Origin: Impatiens glandulifera
Lineage: Eukaryota; Streptophyta; Magnoliopsida; Ericales; Balsaminaceae
Reading direction: 5' to 3'
DNA length: 64,000 bases
Assembly (NCBI RefSeq): GCF_907164915.1
Contig: NC_061868.1
Span: 43,849,774-43,913,773, forward strand
The position numbers were made by a program, and so were the translations under genes. This document shows positions 12,925 through 22,272 of this stretch, piece after piece. The notes under the pieces were generated by a model. The model was not told where the DNA came from, did not search any database, and was given only the letters and a program-made list of their open reading frames with translations. Each line of letters starts with the position of its first letter. Position 1 is the stretch's first letter.

Positions 12925-13560
12925 AATGGAAAGCTTGTTGTTGTAAATTGGTTGCTAAGAGGTATAACTGTCATCAAAAGTGATTGTTTCTTTTCAATTC
13001 TTTGGTTAATTCATAACTCATACTTGTATTATTTCCACTGGTTACATATGACAGGATGTGATGTGATGTTATGTTGTAATCAAGATCTGGATTCACTAAT
13101 CAAGAATTTTGGAGATGCTAATGGAGAATTTTATGCTTATGACCTTTTATTGGATGTATCCTCTCTTTTTGTTCTTTTTCTTAAGAAGGGCTAGTAGTTT
13201 ATCTAATGTAATAATTATGGTCCGGGACAATAATTTAGTGGGTTGAGACATTATTAGCTTTATTGTTGTAAAAATATGTAGAAGAAAAGAAGAAAACTAG
13301 AAGTATTATTGAATGTCTCAGTATTAATTTCACTAAGAAAATCGTAAGTTGAAACGGGTATAATTGTATGAGAATTCAATAAGAAACCGCCAGAATAAAT
13401 TAATTTCCTATAAGAAATGTTGAAGATATAAAAGTTTGTTTCTTAGTTAATTTTGAAATATCATTGAACTCTATATATGGATTTTCAATAACATGAGGTA
13501 TAGGGGTCAGCATCTTTTCAACTTGCCTGATTGAAGTAATAGAGCAAATATTTTAACCAA
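12925..13560 (+). other. B3 gene 3' UTR region and spacer to kiwellin copy 2
   Basis: The stretch after the B3 stop stays less AT-rich until about 13200 and can be read as a 3' UTR, perhaps with an intron (a gta donor near 12960, a tgacag acceptor near 13055). The 80-residue frame at 12952-13194 has no domain and lies in this UTR. From about 13490 the sequence begins to match the upstream regions of the other kiwellin copies. Confidence 0.45.
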
Positions 13561-13564
13561 AGCT

Positions 13565-13609
13565 TTGACCCCTTTTTTGCTCCCTTCTAGCAAACTAACA
13601 ACTATTAAA
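13565..13609 (+). promoter_or_regulatory. Promoter elements of kiwellin copy 2
   Basis: The W-box core TTGACC is at 13565-13570, 104 bp from the ATG. At the place where the paralogues have CTATAAAAGCC this copy has CTATTAAAGGC (TATTAAA, 13603-13609), a weaker TATA box. The shorter W-box to ATG distance is from deletions relative to copies 3-5. Confidence 0.5.
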
Positions 13610-13668
13610 GGCAAGCTTGGTGTTTTTGTTCATGCATATTATAAACCTTAAACTATTAGAGTGAAAGA

Positions 13669-14235
13669 ATGGAGAAGATCATTAGCTCAGGAGTATGTTT
13701 TGTGACTATGCTTTTGCTTTTAACTCATTGTCTAGTAATCGAAGCTCAAACATGTAGACCGAGTGGAAGAATCATAGGTAAGAAACCTCCTTCGAATCAA
13801 TGCAACCAAGAGAATGACTCTGATTGTTGTATTCAAGGAAAACCTTACACGACTTACAAATGTTCACCGTCGATTACAAGTAGTACTAAGGCGGTCCTTA
13901 CTCTCAACAGTTTTCAGAAGGGTGGGGATGGGGGAGGCCCATCTGAATGTGACAACCAATATCACTCGGACGACACTCCTGTTGTTGCATTGTCCACCGG
14001 ATGGTACAACAACGGGAAGAGGTGCCTTAATGATGTTATTGTTAGTGCAAATGGAAAAAGTGTAAGGGCAAAAGTGGTGGACGAGTGCGATTCAACAATG
14101 GGATGCGATAGCGATCATGACTATCAGCCCCCGTGTCCCAACAACATTGTAGATGCGTCTAAAGCTGTGTGGAAAGCTTTGGGAATTCCTGAAGGAGATT
14201 GGGGCGAGCTCGATATTACATGGACAGATGCTTGA
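13669..14235 (+). CDS. Kiwellin / ripening-related secreted protein, copy 2
   Basis: An intronless 188-residue frame. The signal peptide covers about residues 1-26 (hydrophobic [17 protein letters not shown], cleavage before QTC). The mature protein has ten cysteines (QTC, QC, DCC, YKC, SEC, KRC, DEC, GC, PPC), enough for five disulfides, and the family blocks [68 protein letters not shown] and ITWTDA. Expected to be secreted to the apoplast. It is the first of four head-to-tail copies in 12 kb and keeps the ancestral-looking PPSNQC where copy 3 has a shortened loop. The protein class is certain; a defence role is inferred from characterised kiwellins and the W-box. Confidence 0.95.
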   Translation: MEKIISSGVCFVTMLLLLTHCLVIEAQTCRPSGRIIGKKPPSNQCNQENDSDCCIQGKPYTTYKCSPSITSSTKAVLTLNSFQKGGDGGGPSECDNQYHSDDTPVVALSTGWYNNGKRCLNDVIVSANGKSVRAKVVDECDSTMGCDSDHDYQPPCPNNIVDASKAVWKALGIPEGDWGELDITWTDA

Positions 14236-15018
14236 GGACATTTCAACACTATGGTTTATCTTAAACATGTCACACCTACTTTATTATGTTACCCCATGTC
14301 ATTTTGTTGAATGTGTGTTAACCAATGTTCCAACAATCCAACCATGTTTATAAAGAAGTATATGTATTGTTACATCATCTATAATATAAATTAATGTATT
14401 CAAATGATAAATATTATCTAAAATAAGTAAACTATTTTTCTTGTGATTATGAACTTAAAATTATAGTACTTTATATATTTATAATAATTTTCACCCATCT
14501 CACCACTTATATATAATTTGTCCTTTTTATTATTCTTCCTCCTTTTAATTCAACTATATCAAAATAAGCAAACAATGAAAAATTAAAAATAGATAATCAA
14601 AATAAAGAGCCAATCATCCAAAACATTATTATAGTCATAATAGTTTAGGATTTAAGCTTTAGTACTCTAATTATCTCTTAATTTATATGAGAAGAAAAAG
14701 GTAAAATAACTCATTGAAAATTGATTGTTTTTAATATAATTGATGAGGTTGATTTATTGAATAAACAACTTTTGAATAATGTATTGAAAATTGGAATGAA
14801 CAATTTAATGTGTATCTTAATGGCTGAGTTGTTCAATAAATATATTAGATGTATTCAAAGCACATTTATGATAACAAATATCAAAACAATAAAAATTAAC
14901 ATTTCAAAAGAAAAGTTACTAGTAACTTAAAAAAATTAAATTTAGTTCAAATAATAAAAGTCTTGTTAAAAAGACTAAAATTTTTAAGTTCAATGTTAAA
15001 TTTTAATGGAGTTTTAAC

Positions 15019-15083
<65 letters not shown>

Positions 15084-15240
15084 CAATGACAATTAAATAA
15101 CTACCTTTCCTTTTTTTATTTATCATTTAGGGTAGAAATATTGGCTACAATTTTGTTTTTACTACAAGGCAATGAATTCAATTCTAGCTTTTGAATTACA
15201 CATCAAACCATCGGTTCATCTTGCCTAAATAAACCAATTA
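14236..15240. other. Spacer between kiwellin copies 2 and 3
   Basis: AT-rich DNA including the copy 2 3' UTR (to about 14400). The 69-residue frame at 14721-14930 is low complexity and not supported. The right part holds the TA tract listed separately. Confidence 0.4.
15022..15078. repeat. (TA)n microsatellite upstream of kiwellin copy 3
   Basis: About 28 TA dinucleotides, ending roughly 330 bp before the copy 3 start codon. It has no counterpart upstream of copies 4 and 5, so it is a feature of this copy only. Confidence 0.85.
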
Positions 15241-15252
15241 TATAAACCAAAG

Positions 15253-15348
15253 TTGACCTCTTTGTTGATCTCTTCTAGTAAAGTGCCAAATCATTAGCAT
15301 TTTCAAATAATTTTCTAACTATTGTTAAATTGATAAGACCCTATAAAA
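15253..15348 (+). promoter_or_regulatory. Promoter elements of kiwellin copy 3
   Basis: The W-box core TTGACC at 15253-15258 sits 156 bp from the ATG, in a phrase (accaaagttgacc) shared with copies 4 and 5. The TATA box TATAAAA is at 15342-15348, 61 bp before the ATG, which supports initiation at 15409 rather than at the in-frame ATG at 15370. Confidence 0.6.
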
Positions 15349-15408
15349 GCCAAGCCTGGTGCACTAGTTTTGCATACTATCAACCTAAAACCATTACAAA
15401 GGGAGAGA

Positions 15409-15972
15409 ATGGAGAAAATCATCAACTCAAAAACATGCTTTGTGGCTTTGCTTTTGCTTTTAACTCATTGTCTTGTAACCGAAGCTCAAACATGTAGACC
15501 GAGTGGAAGAATCATAGGCAAGAAACCGAGTGGACAATGCAACCGAGAGAATGATTCCGACTGTTGCATCCAAGGGAAACCTTACAAGACCTACAAATGT
15601 TCACCACCAATTACAAGTAATACTAAAGCGGTACTAACTCTCAACAGTTTCCAGAAGGGTGGTGATGGGGGAGGCCCATCTGAATGCGACAACCAATATC
15701 ATTCAGACGACACCCCTGTCGTGGCACTATCCACTGGATGGTACAACAATGGGAAAAGGTGCCTAAATGACGTTATTATAAGCGCAAATGGAAAAAGTGT
15801 AAGGGCAAAGGTGGTGGACGAGTGCGACTCCACCATGGGATGTGATAGCGATCACGACTATCAACCCCCTTGTCCTAACAACATTGTAGATGCCTCCAAA
15901 GCTGTATGGAAAGCTTTGGAAATCCCTGAAGGAGACTGGGGTGATCTCGATATCACATGGACCGATGCTTGA
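15409..15972 (+). CDS. Kiwellin / ripening-related secreted protein, copy 3
   Basis: A 187-residue intronless frame taken from MEKIINSK, which aligns with the starts of copies 2 and 5. The in-frame ATG 39 bp upstream would lie almost at the predicted transcription start. The signal peptide ([17 protein letters not shown]) is followed by the ten-cysteine mature domain. Compared with copies 2, 4 and 5 the loop after GRIIGKKP is one residue shorter (KKPSGQC instead of KKPPSGQC), and GIPEGDWG is changed to EIPEGDWG. Otherwise the copies are nearly identical, which points to recent duplication or gene conversion. Expected apoplastic. Confidence 0.95.
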   Translation: MEKIINSKTCFVALLLLLTHCLVTEAQTCRPSGRIIGKKPSGQCNRENDSDCCIQGKPYKTYKCSPPITSNTKAVLTLNSFQKGGDGGGPSECDNQYHSDDTPVVALSTGWYNNGKRCLNDVIISANGKSVRAKVVDECDSTMGCDSDHDYQPPCPNNIVDASKAVWKALEIPEGDWGDLDITWTDA

Positions 15973-17250
15973 GTACTTCTCAACATTGTGACAAGCTGAA
16001 CTTTTATATATATGTGTCTACTCCAAAGTATACTACTTTATGTTATACTATGCTTATTTTTATGGTTATGTGATGTCTTTATGTAAGTCTTGTTTTTACT
16101 GAAAAAATTTAAATACAATATATGTTTGTCAAAAATTGATTTCCTTGGTTTCATTCTTGTAAACCACCTTTATATCTTTGTTTTTAAGTGATCCATTATA
16201 AAAGTTAATTAAGTCAATACAAATATTGTTAGGAGAAGATTTATCATATATAAAAGTTTTTGGTTACAACTAAGAGTAACATTAAAACGATAAACAACAT
16301 TGTGGTCATATAAAACTATATCATAGAACTAAAACACCTCTTTAGCTATAGTTATAAATAGTTACATATTTAGCAACCATCAATTCATAACTCTTTTCCA
16401 CTGTGATTTTTTTGAGATAGTTTGAAGACTATTAGACAATTAAAGACTTGCTATAATAAATTGACACTAATATTATTGATTTAGAAAAAGTGTATGTCTC
16501 CCTAAAGAATAAATTAAGAATAGTTGAGCAATCAATCGTATTTACATTGTTGATCTTTTTTGAAATGATAAATTGCTCCATAAATTTTTAAGAGATCGCA
16601 ATATAAATACTAAAATTTCTACGTTAAAATTGGTTAAATTCAAGTTATGATAATAATTGTTAAGATTAAGGGGACTATGACTGTGGATTGTGAGACTAGT
16701 TCTCTTTTAATTCAAAAAAATATAAAAATAATACTGATTAAGATCGATTGAAATACAGCTTAATAAATCAACCAAAATTTACTAAACACATTACATTTAT
16801 GATTGTAACTAACAGAATTAGAAGAAAATAAACTTCAACAAGACTTATATGAACTTTAAAACACATGTGAAATCTTTTATTAATTTTAAATAAAAGTTAT
16901 TAAAACAATCTACCACTCCAAAAAGATATCATTTATTTCTCGGTAAATATAGAAAAAAATGTGAAACATATTGTGTATAGTTATTAACCTATACTAAGAG
17001 ACTAAAAGTCACCGAGAATTTACTTAAACGTCTTAAGTTGAAATAAAAATATTATTAAATCAAACCAACTTCTTAAATAAATAAATAAATCTGATTAAGA
17101 TATTTTAAATCATTTATGGCAGAAATTTTGGCAAGAATTTTGTTTTTGCACATGAAAGCGTTGCAGAGGATACAAGGCATTGAATTGAAATATGGATTTT
17201 TCAAAACTAATCGATATGTTTAACTTGCGTGATTGAAGCAACAAAACCAT
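15973..17250. other. Copy 3 3' flank, duplicated after copy 4
   Basis: No gene. The 3' flank to about 16900 matches 22793-23510 with many small differences (for example the segments around 16180 and 23010, and around 16740 and 23450). The tandem duplication therefore carried the gene plus about 1 kb of downstream DNA. The right end, from about 17100, matches the copy 5 upstream region. Confidence 0.6.
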
Positions 17251-17271
17251 TATTATATAAATTAACCAAAG

Positions 17272-17358
17272 TTGACCCCTTTCTTGATCCATTAAAGCAA
17301 ACTGCCAATTAAATCATCAAAAATCTTTTAAATAATTTGCTAATTAACTCCTATAAAA
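17272..17358 (+). promoter_or_regulatory. Promoter elements of the disrupted kiwellin copy 4
   Basis: W-box core TTGACC at 17272-17277 and TATA box TATAAAA at 17352-17358, in the same arrangement as copy 5 (157 and 155 bp from W-box to ATG). The promoter is intact, so transcription could still start here and run into the inserted LTR. Confidence 0.6.
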
Positions 17359-17470
17359 GCCAAACATTGTGCACTTCATTTCTTACTATCTCAACCTTTA
17401 AGTTTAAAGAAATAGAGCAATATAGAGAATGATGAAAATCATCAACTCAAAAACATGCTTTGTGGCCTTA

Positions 17471-17475
17471 CTTTT
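17471..17475. repeat. Target-site duplication, left copy (ctttt)
   Basis: Five bases, repeated at 22268-22272. The uninterrupted paralogue has ctttt once at the matching place. Five bp is the usual Ty1-copia value. Confidence 0.92.
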
Positions 17476-17675
17476 AGAAGAAAGATAGTAAGAAGATAAG
17501 ATAGAGAGAAGATTAGAATTGATATTGTGTATATTATTGATAAACAATAGACATATATATATACATGAAATGGGAAAATGAAAAGTCTAAGACTATGAAA
17601 AGCTAAGAATATAAAAAGCTAGAAATACGAAAAGTTTTTAAATAATAAATGAGGAATTAATTATTTGGTTTAATA
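17476..17675 (-). repeat. 3' LTR of the copia element
   Basis: 200 bp, identical to 22068-22267 except one base. The last 19 bases of the gag-pol frame, including the stop at 17657-17659, lie inside it. Confidence 0.95.
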
Positions 17676-20600
17676 TCCTCCCGCAAACGAAACGGAGTGG
17701 CACACACCGTGAGTTTGTCACGTAATAGAGCAAAACGGTTTGTCGCAAGTCCTTTGGTGAGTATATCTGCAATTTGATTATCAGTAGGTATGTACCGGAT
17801 GGTGAGAGATTTTTGAGCAACACGTTCACGGACAAAGTGAAAATCAATCTCTATATGTTTTGTACGAGCATGGAAGACAGGATTGGCGGTGAGAAAGGCA
17901 GCACCAATATTATCACACCAGAGAGTGGGAGGTTGAATGAGAGAGACACGAAGTTCTTGTAGTAGAGATTGAAGCCAAATGAGTTCAGCAGTGGCATGGG
18001 CTAGAGCTCGGTATTCAGATTCTGTGCTAGATCGAGCAACAACCTGTTGTTTCTTGGAATTCCACGAGATAATATTATCACCCAAAAATATGCAATAACC
18101 TGTTGTAGAACGCCGGTCGTCAGGACAACCAGCCCAATCAGAGTCAGAAAAGGCAGAAAGTTCAATTGATGATGATGGACGAATAAGAAGTCCATGATGA
18201 GACGTGTTACGAAGATAACGAATAATTCTTTTTACAGCAGTCCAATGAGTGGTAGTAGGTGACTGCATAAATTGACAAGCACGATTAACAGCAAATGAAA
18301 TATCTGGTCGAGTATTAGTTAAATATTGTAAAGCTCCAACAGTACTGCGATAGAGAAATGGATCAGGGAGAATGTCACCATCATGTCGAGATAAGGATGA
18401 CCCAGAAGATATTGGGGTATGAAGAGGTTTTGAGTCACTCATATTGGCTCGAAGGAGAATGTCTTTAATATATTTGGATTGAGATAGAAAAATACCAGAG
18501 GTAGAACGATGAACTTCAAAACCAAGAAAGTAGTGTAGTGGTCCCAAATCTTTGATGGGAAAAAGATTGTTGAGTTGAGAGATAATGGAGGAGATGTGAG
18601 AAGAGGAGTTGCTAGTAAAGATGATATCATCCACGTAAACAAGAAAAAATGATGTAGTATTGGGAGAGTGATGAATGAATAAAGATGTATCGTTTTTGGA
18701 TTCATGAAAACCAAGGGAAAGAAGAGCAGTTTTCAGAGTAGTATGCCATTCACGAGGGGCTTGTTTGAGACCATAGAGGGCTTTGTGAAGTTTGCACACA
18801 TGGTTAGGATAATCAGGATGAATACAACCAGGCGGTTGAGACATAAACACTTCTTCCTTGAGAGTTCCGTGTAAAAAGGCATTGCTGACATCAAGTTGAT
18901 GAATTGGCCATTGTTGAGTGACAGCAAGAGATAAGATAGTCCGGATAGTAGTATGTTTTACAACCGGGCTAAAAGTCTCTAGATAATCAATGCCTTCTTG
19001 TTGATGAAAACCTTTTGCAACTAACCGAGCTTTGTGTCGTTCAATGGAACCATCAGCTTTTTGTTTGACTTTAAAAATCCATTTGCACCCCACAATATTC
19101 TGAGAGGATTGAGGAACAAGAGTCCACGTCTTGTTTTGAATGAGGGCATTAAACTCATTTGCCATAGCAGAACGCCATTGGGGATCTTTGTTGGCAGCGG
19201 AAAAACATGTTGGTGGAGAGATGGAGATTGTGGCAAGATTTGCATTATGAAGAGCACGAGTTTTAGCACGTGTGATCATATGATGAGAAGAGCATTCCGG
19301 AGCATGAATGGCGGTGGAGAGCCCACGTGTATGAATGGGTGAGTTAGGTGAGTTGTCTAGTGAAGGTAGATTATTGGTGGTTGGTGATGGTGGGGGTTCA
19401 TATGATGAGGAATTAGATGAGGTTGAGGGTTCATATGAAGAGGAATGAGATGATGATGGTGTTTCATTAATTGGTGAATTAGATAGGGTGATTTGGGGAG
19501 AAGTAGAAGTAGGTAATGGAGATGATGGGATGGTTGTTTGAGATGTGGGGATAGGTATATTTATGAATGATATTGGTGATGGTGGTTCAGATGGAGGATT
19601 GGTTTGGTTTGATAGAGTTGAAAAAGGGAATGTTTGCTCATCAAAAGTAACATGCCGTGAAATGTAGATACGGCCAGTAGGAATATGTAGACATCGATAT
19701 CCTTTATGATCGGGACTGTAGCCAATAAACGTGCACCGAATGGATTTAAAGTCCATTTTGTGTTGATTGTATGGTCTCATTAGAGGATAACATGCACATC
19801 CGAAAACCTTCATAAATGCATAATCAGGTGTTCGTTTATACAAACATTCATATGGAGACTTATTCCTCAAGACGGGTGTAGGAAGTCGGTTGATGAGAAA
19901 AGCAGCAGTGAGACAAGCATCATCCCAATATTCATATGGCATGGATGATTGAGCTATTAATACTTGATATATCTCAGTTAGATGACGGATTTTCCGTTCA
20001 GCAACACCATTCTGTTCGCTTGTGTATGGACAAGAAAGACGATGTTGAATTCCATTGAGTTCAGTTAAGGATCCAAAATTACGGTATTCACCACCCCCGT
20101 CAGTTTGAAGTATTTTGATCTTCTTGTTGAACTGATTTTCTACCAAAGCTTTGAATTTCGTAAATGTAATTAAAACATCGGATTTCTTTTGGATGGGATA
20201 AACCCATGTGAAGCGGCTAAAGTCATCAACAAAATGAACAAAGTAGCGGCAACCTGAGTTTGAAAAAACCGGAGATGGACCCCATACATCAGAATAAATT
20301 AAATCAAGTGGAGCATTAGTTCGTGACGATGAGACATTGAAAGGCAATTTATGTGCTTTCCCTAACTGACAAGCTTCACAAAATGGAACATTTTTATTTC
20401 CAATTATTGGTAACATGAAACGTGAAATAAGAAATGATGTGGTTGAAGCTGATGGATGCCCCAAACGATGATGCCATGTTGTTGCTGATGATCGGGTGCC
20501 AATAAGAGCTTGTTTATTTGTAGGTGCCGGAGAAAGATAATATAGCCCGTCTTTAAGTTTGCCCCGAAGTACCTCTATCTTCGTATTGCGGTCCTTTACC

Positions 20601-22024
20601 GAACAATATGATGGATGAAATTCAAAGAAGACGTTATTATCGGCAGTAAAACGAGCAATGCTCAAAAGATTTTTCGATATGTGAGGTACATGCAAAATAT
20701 TTCGTAAATGTAGTGGTTTTGGCACAGAATTAATCTTGGAGTTGCCAATATTAGAAATTGACAAAGACTCACCATTACCAACAATTATTTTTTCATTACC
20801 TTGATAAGGAGAATGAGTATGAAGGTTTTCCAGATCAGAAGTAATATGATCTGATGCACCCGAATCGGCGTACCAAGCGGGGTCGGAGATAACCGTTGTT
20901 GATGCCATCATTGCTGTATGAGGATTACTAGGCATAAAATTCTGATCAAATCGACGACGACAATTGGTGACTGAATGCCCAAAAATGTTACATAATTGAC
21001 ATTGTATATGAGCACGACAATTGTTGGAAGTGTGACCAGTTTTATCACATGTATTGCATTTTGGTCTATTATTTCCTGCGTTACGATTTTCAAAATTTTG
21101 ACGATTCCCAGAAAAATTATTGTGTCCATTATAGGACTGTTTGCTAGGCCCATTATAACCATTGTTGGACCTATTATTTTTCAGCCCAATCATGCTTGAC
21201 CTATCAACGCCAGACCCAAGAATGCTTTGTTCGTTAGATCCACCATGTCCATTAGAAGAGGAATATTGATGGTTTCTGAAAGAAGATGAAAAGCCTCGTG
21301 ATTGCCCTTTCGAGTTCCATCCGCGACTGTTTTCTTTAATAACAACATTCGCTGATCTATTTGAGACGTTAGAATGAGAGAGTTCGAGACGTTGTTCTTG
21401 ATTTAGAAGAAGCCCCGTGAGATCTTCAATGCTCACTGGTTCAACTCGTGTTGTTACAGCAACAACAAGGGAATCATATTCAGGGCCGAGGCCACTAAGA
21501 ACGTAGGTAAGGAGATCCAAATCAGAGACTTTTTCGCCGATAGAGGCAAGTGAATCGGCAATAGATTTTACAGATTGCAGATAATCAGTCATACTTTTTG
21601 TTCCTTTCTTTTGAGTTTGAATAAGAAGTCGTAACTGAACTAACCGTGCCTTAGATTGAGTTGCAAACATTTTCTCCAAGGCCGTCCATAGTCGAAATGA
21701 CGTTTCACAAGCATCACCAACAACTTGAGCCAATATAGGTTCGGTGAGGGTGGAGAGAAGCCAACTTATGATACGTTGATCTTGTTCTTCCCATGATTCG
21801 AAAGCAGGATTGACGATCATGACTGCTTCTGAAGTTTCTTCTGCCGGAGCAAGAGTTGGGCTCGGGGCAAGAAGAGTTCCGTTGACATAAGAAAAAAGAC
21901 GATTCCCCTTTAAAACGGGAATAACTTGAGATCGCCAGAGTACGAAATTTTGTTGATTCAGTTTCACAGAAATAGGCTGGAGGAAAGAAGAAGCTAATAG
22001 AGGAATATTTTTACTCTCAGCCAT
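17657..22024 (-). CDS. Copia Gag-Pol polyprotein, 1455 residues, intact
   Basis: One uninterrupted frame. Gag (UBN2/retrotran_gag type) occupies about residues 1-270. Two CCHC zinc knuckles follow at about 321-355 (CNTCDKTGHTSNNC, CQLCNIFGHSVTNC). Protease DSGASD is near 385. The integrase HHCC zinc motif starts near 518 (HHRLGHP, CEACQLGK), with catalytic D, D, E at about 576 (SDVWG), 640 (TDGGGEY) and 674 (NGVAERK). Reverse transcriptase has LDVSNAF near 1045, YGLKQAPREW, and the active-site YVDD near 1130. RNase H has DSDWAG near 1295 and TESEYRA near 1335. Integrase before RT is the diagnostic Ty1-copia order. Gag and Pol are in one frame, so no frameshift is needed. The ATG is 43 bases inside the 5' LTR. 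Confidence 0.97.
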   Translation of the reverse strand: MAESKNIPLLASSFLQPISVKLNQQNFVLWRSQVIPVLKGNRLFSYVNGTLLAPSPTLAPAEETSEAVMIVNPAFESWEEQDQRIISWLLSTLTEPILAQVVGDACETSFRLWTALEKMFATQSKARLVQLRLLIQTQKKGTKSMTDYLQSVKSIADSLASIGEKVSDLDLLTYVLSGLGPEYDSLVVAVTTRVEPVSIEDLTGLLLNQEQRLELSHSNVSNRSANVVIKENSRGWNSKGQSRGFSSSFRNHQYSSSNGHGGSNEQSILGSGVDRSSMIGLKNNRSNNGYNGPSKQSYNGHNNFSGNRQNFENRNAGNNRPKCNTCDKTGHTSNNCRAHIQCQLCNIFGHSVTNCRRRFDQNFMPSNPHTAMMASTTVISDPAWYADSGASDHITSDLENLHTHSPYQGNEKIIVGNGESLSISNIGNSKINSVPKPLHLRNILHVPHISKNLLSIARFTADNNVFFEFHPSYCSVKDRNTKIEVLRGKLKDGLYYLSPAPTNKQALIGTRSSATTWHHRLGHPSASTTSFLISRFMLPIIGNKNVPFCEACQLGKAHKLPFNVSSSRTNAPLDLIYSDVWGPSPVFSNSGCRYFVHFVDDFSRFTWVYPIQKKSDVLITFTKFKALVENQFNKKIKILQTDGGGEYRNFGSLTELNGIQHRLSCPYTSEQNGVAERKIRHLTEIYQVLIAQSSMPYEYWDDACLTAAFLINRLPTPVLRNKSPYECLYKRTPDYAFMKVFGCACYPLMRPYNQHKMDFKSIRCTFIGYSPDHKGYRCLHIPTGRIYISRHVTFDEQTFPFSTLSNQTNPPSEPPSPISFINIPIPTSQTTIPSSPLPTSTSPQITLSNSPINETPSSSHSSSYEPSTSSNSSSYEPPPSPTTNNLPSLDNSPNSPIHTRGLSTAIHAPECSSHHMITRAKTRALHNANLATISISPPTCFSAANKDPQWRSAMANEFNALIQNKTWTLVPQSSQNIVGCKWIFKVKQKADGSIERHKARLVAKGFHQQEGIDYLETFSPVVKHTTIRTILSLAVTQQWPIHQLDVSNAFLHGTLKEEVFMSQPPGCIHPDYPNHVCKLHKALYGLKQAPREWHTTLKTALLSLGFHESKNDTSLFIHHSPNTTSFFLVYVDDIIFTSNSSSHISSIISQLNNLFPIKDLGPLHYFLGFEVHRSTSGIFLSQSKYIKDILLRANMSDSKPLHTPISSGSSLSRHDGDILPDPFLYRSTVGALQYLTNTRPDISFAVNRACQFMQSPTTTHWTAVKRIIRYLRNTSHHGLLIRPSSSIELSAFSDSDWAGCPDDRRSTTGYCIFLGDNIISWNSKKQQVVARSSTESEYRALAHATAELIWLQSLLQELRVSLIQPPTLWCDNIGAAFLTANPVFHARTKHIEIDFHFVRERVAQKSLTIRYIPTDNQIADILTKGLATNRFALLRDKLTVCATPFRLREDIKPNN
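17676..17684 (-). promoter_or_regulatory. Polypurine tract of the copia element
   Basis: On the element strand GCGGGAGGA abuts the 3' LTR directly, the position of the plus-strand primer. It is overlapped by the end of the pol frame. Confidence 0.75.
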
Positions 22025-22055
22025 TACTTAGGATCGAAAAAGAAATTAATCAGAA

Positions 22056-22067
22056 GCTCTGATACCA
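22056..22067 (-). promoter_or_regulatory. Primer-binding site, initiator tRNA-Met type
   Basis: Reads TGGTATCAGAGC on the element strand and starts immediately at the 5' LTR border. This is the common plant copia PBS, complementary to the 3' end of tRNA-Met, and it fixes the LTR end at ...TTCTTCT. Confidence 0.93.
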
Positions 22068-22267
22068 AGAAGAAAGATAGTAAGAAGATAAGATAGAGAG
22101 AAGATTAGAATTGATATTGTGTATATTATTGATAAACAATAGACATATATATATACATGAAATGGGAAAATGAAAAGTCTAAGACTATGAAAAGCTAAGA
22201 ATATGAAAAGCTAGAAATACGAAAAGTTTTTAAATAATAAATGAGGAATTAATTATTTGGTTTAATA
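22068..22267 (-). repeat. 5' LTR of the copia element
   Basis: 200 bp, one mismatch to 17476-17675. Transcription from it would run leftward, antisense to the kiwellin gene. Confidence 0.95.
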
Positions 22268-22272
22268 CTTTT
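22268..22272. repeat. Target-site duplication, right copy (ctttt)
   Basis: Matches 17471-17475. The kiwellin reading resumes directly behind it with ccttgtaagtc, as in the intact copy 5. Confidence 0.92.

Larger units (their letters stand above)
17476..22267 (-). mobile_element. Complete Ty1-copia LTR retrotransposon, 4792 bp
   Basis: The element lies on the minus strand: 5' LTR 22068-22267, primer-binding site, gag-pol frame, polypurine tract, 3' LTR 17476-17675. It is bounded by a perfect 5-bp duplication. The LTRs are both 200 bp and differ at one position (ataaaaag against atgaaaag). In element orientation the LTR starts TATTAAACC and ends TTCTTCT, i.e. TA...CT rather than TG...CA; this TACT class is among the rarer non-canonical LTR ends reported mainly for plant copia elements. 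All parts needed for transposition seem present, so it could be autonomous. Short LTRs suggest a small-element lineage (Ale-like); the lineage is a guess. Confidence 0.96.

Noticed and set aside
12952..13194. 80-residue frame downstream of the B3 gene
   Set aside because: No domain, low similarity to coding composition, and it falls in the likely 3' UTR.
15370..15408. Upstream in-frame ATG extending kiwellin copy 3 by 13 residues
   Set aside because: It lies about where transcription should start behind the TATA box at 15342, is absent in the paralogues, and would put charged residues before the signal peptide.
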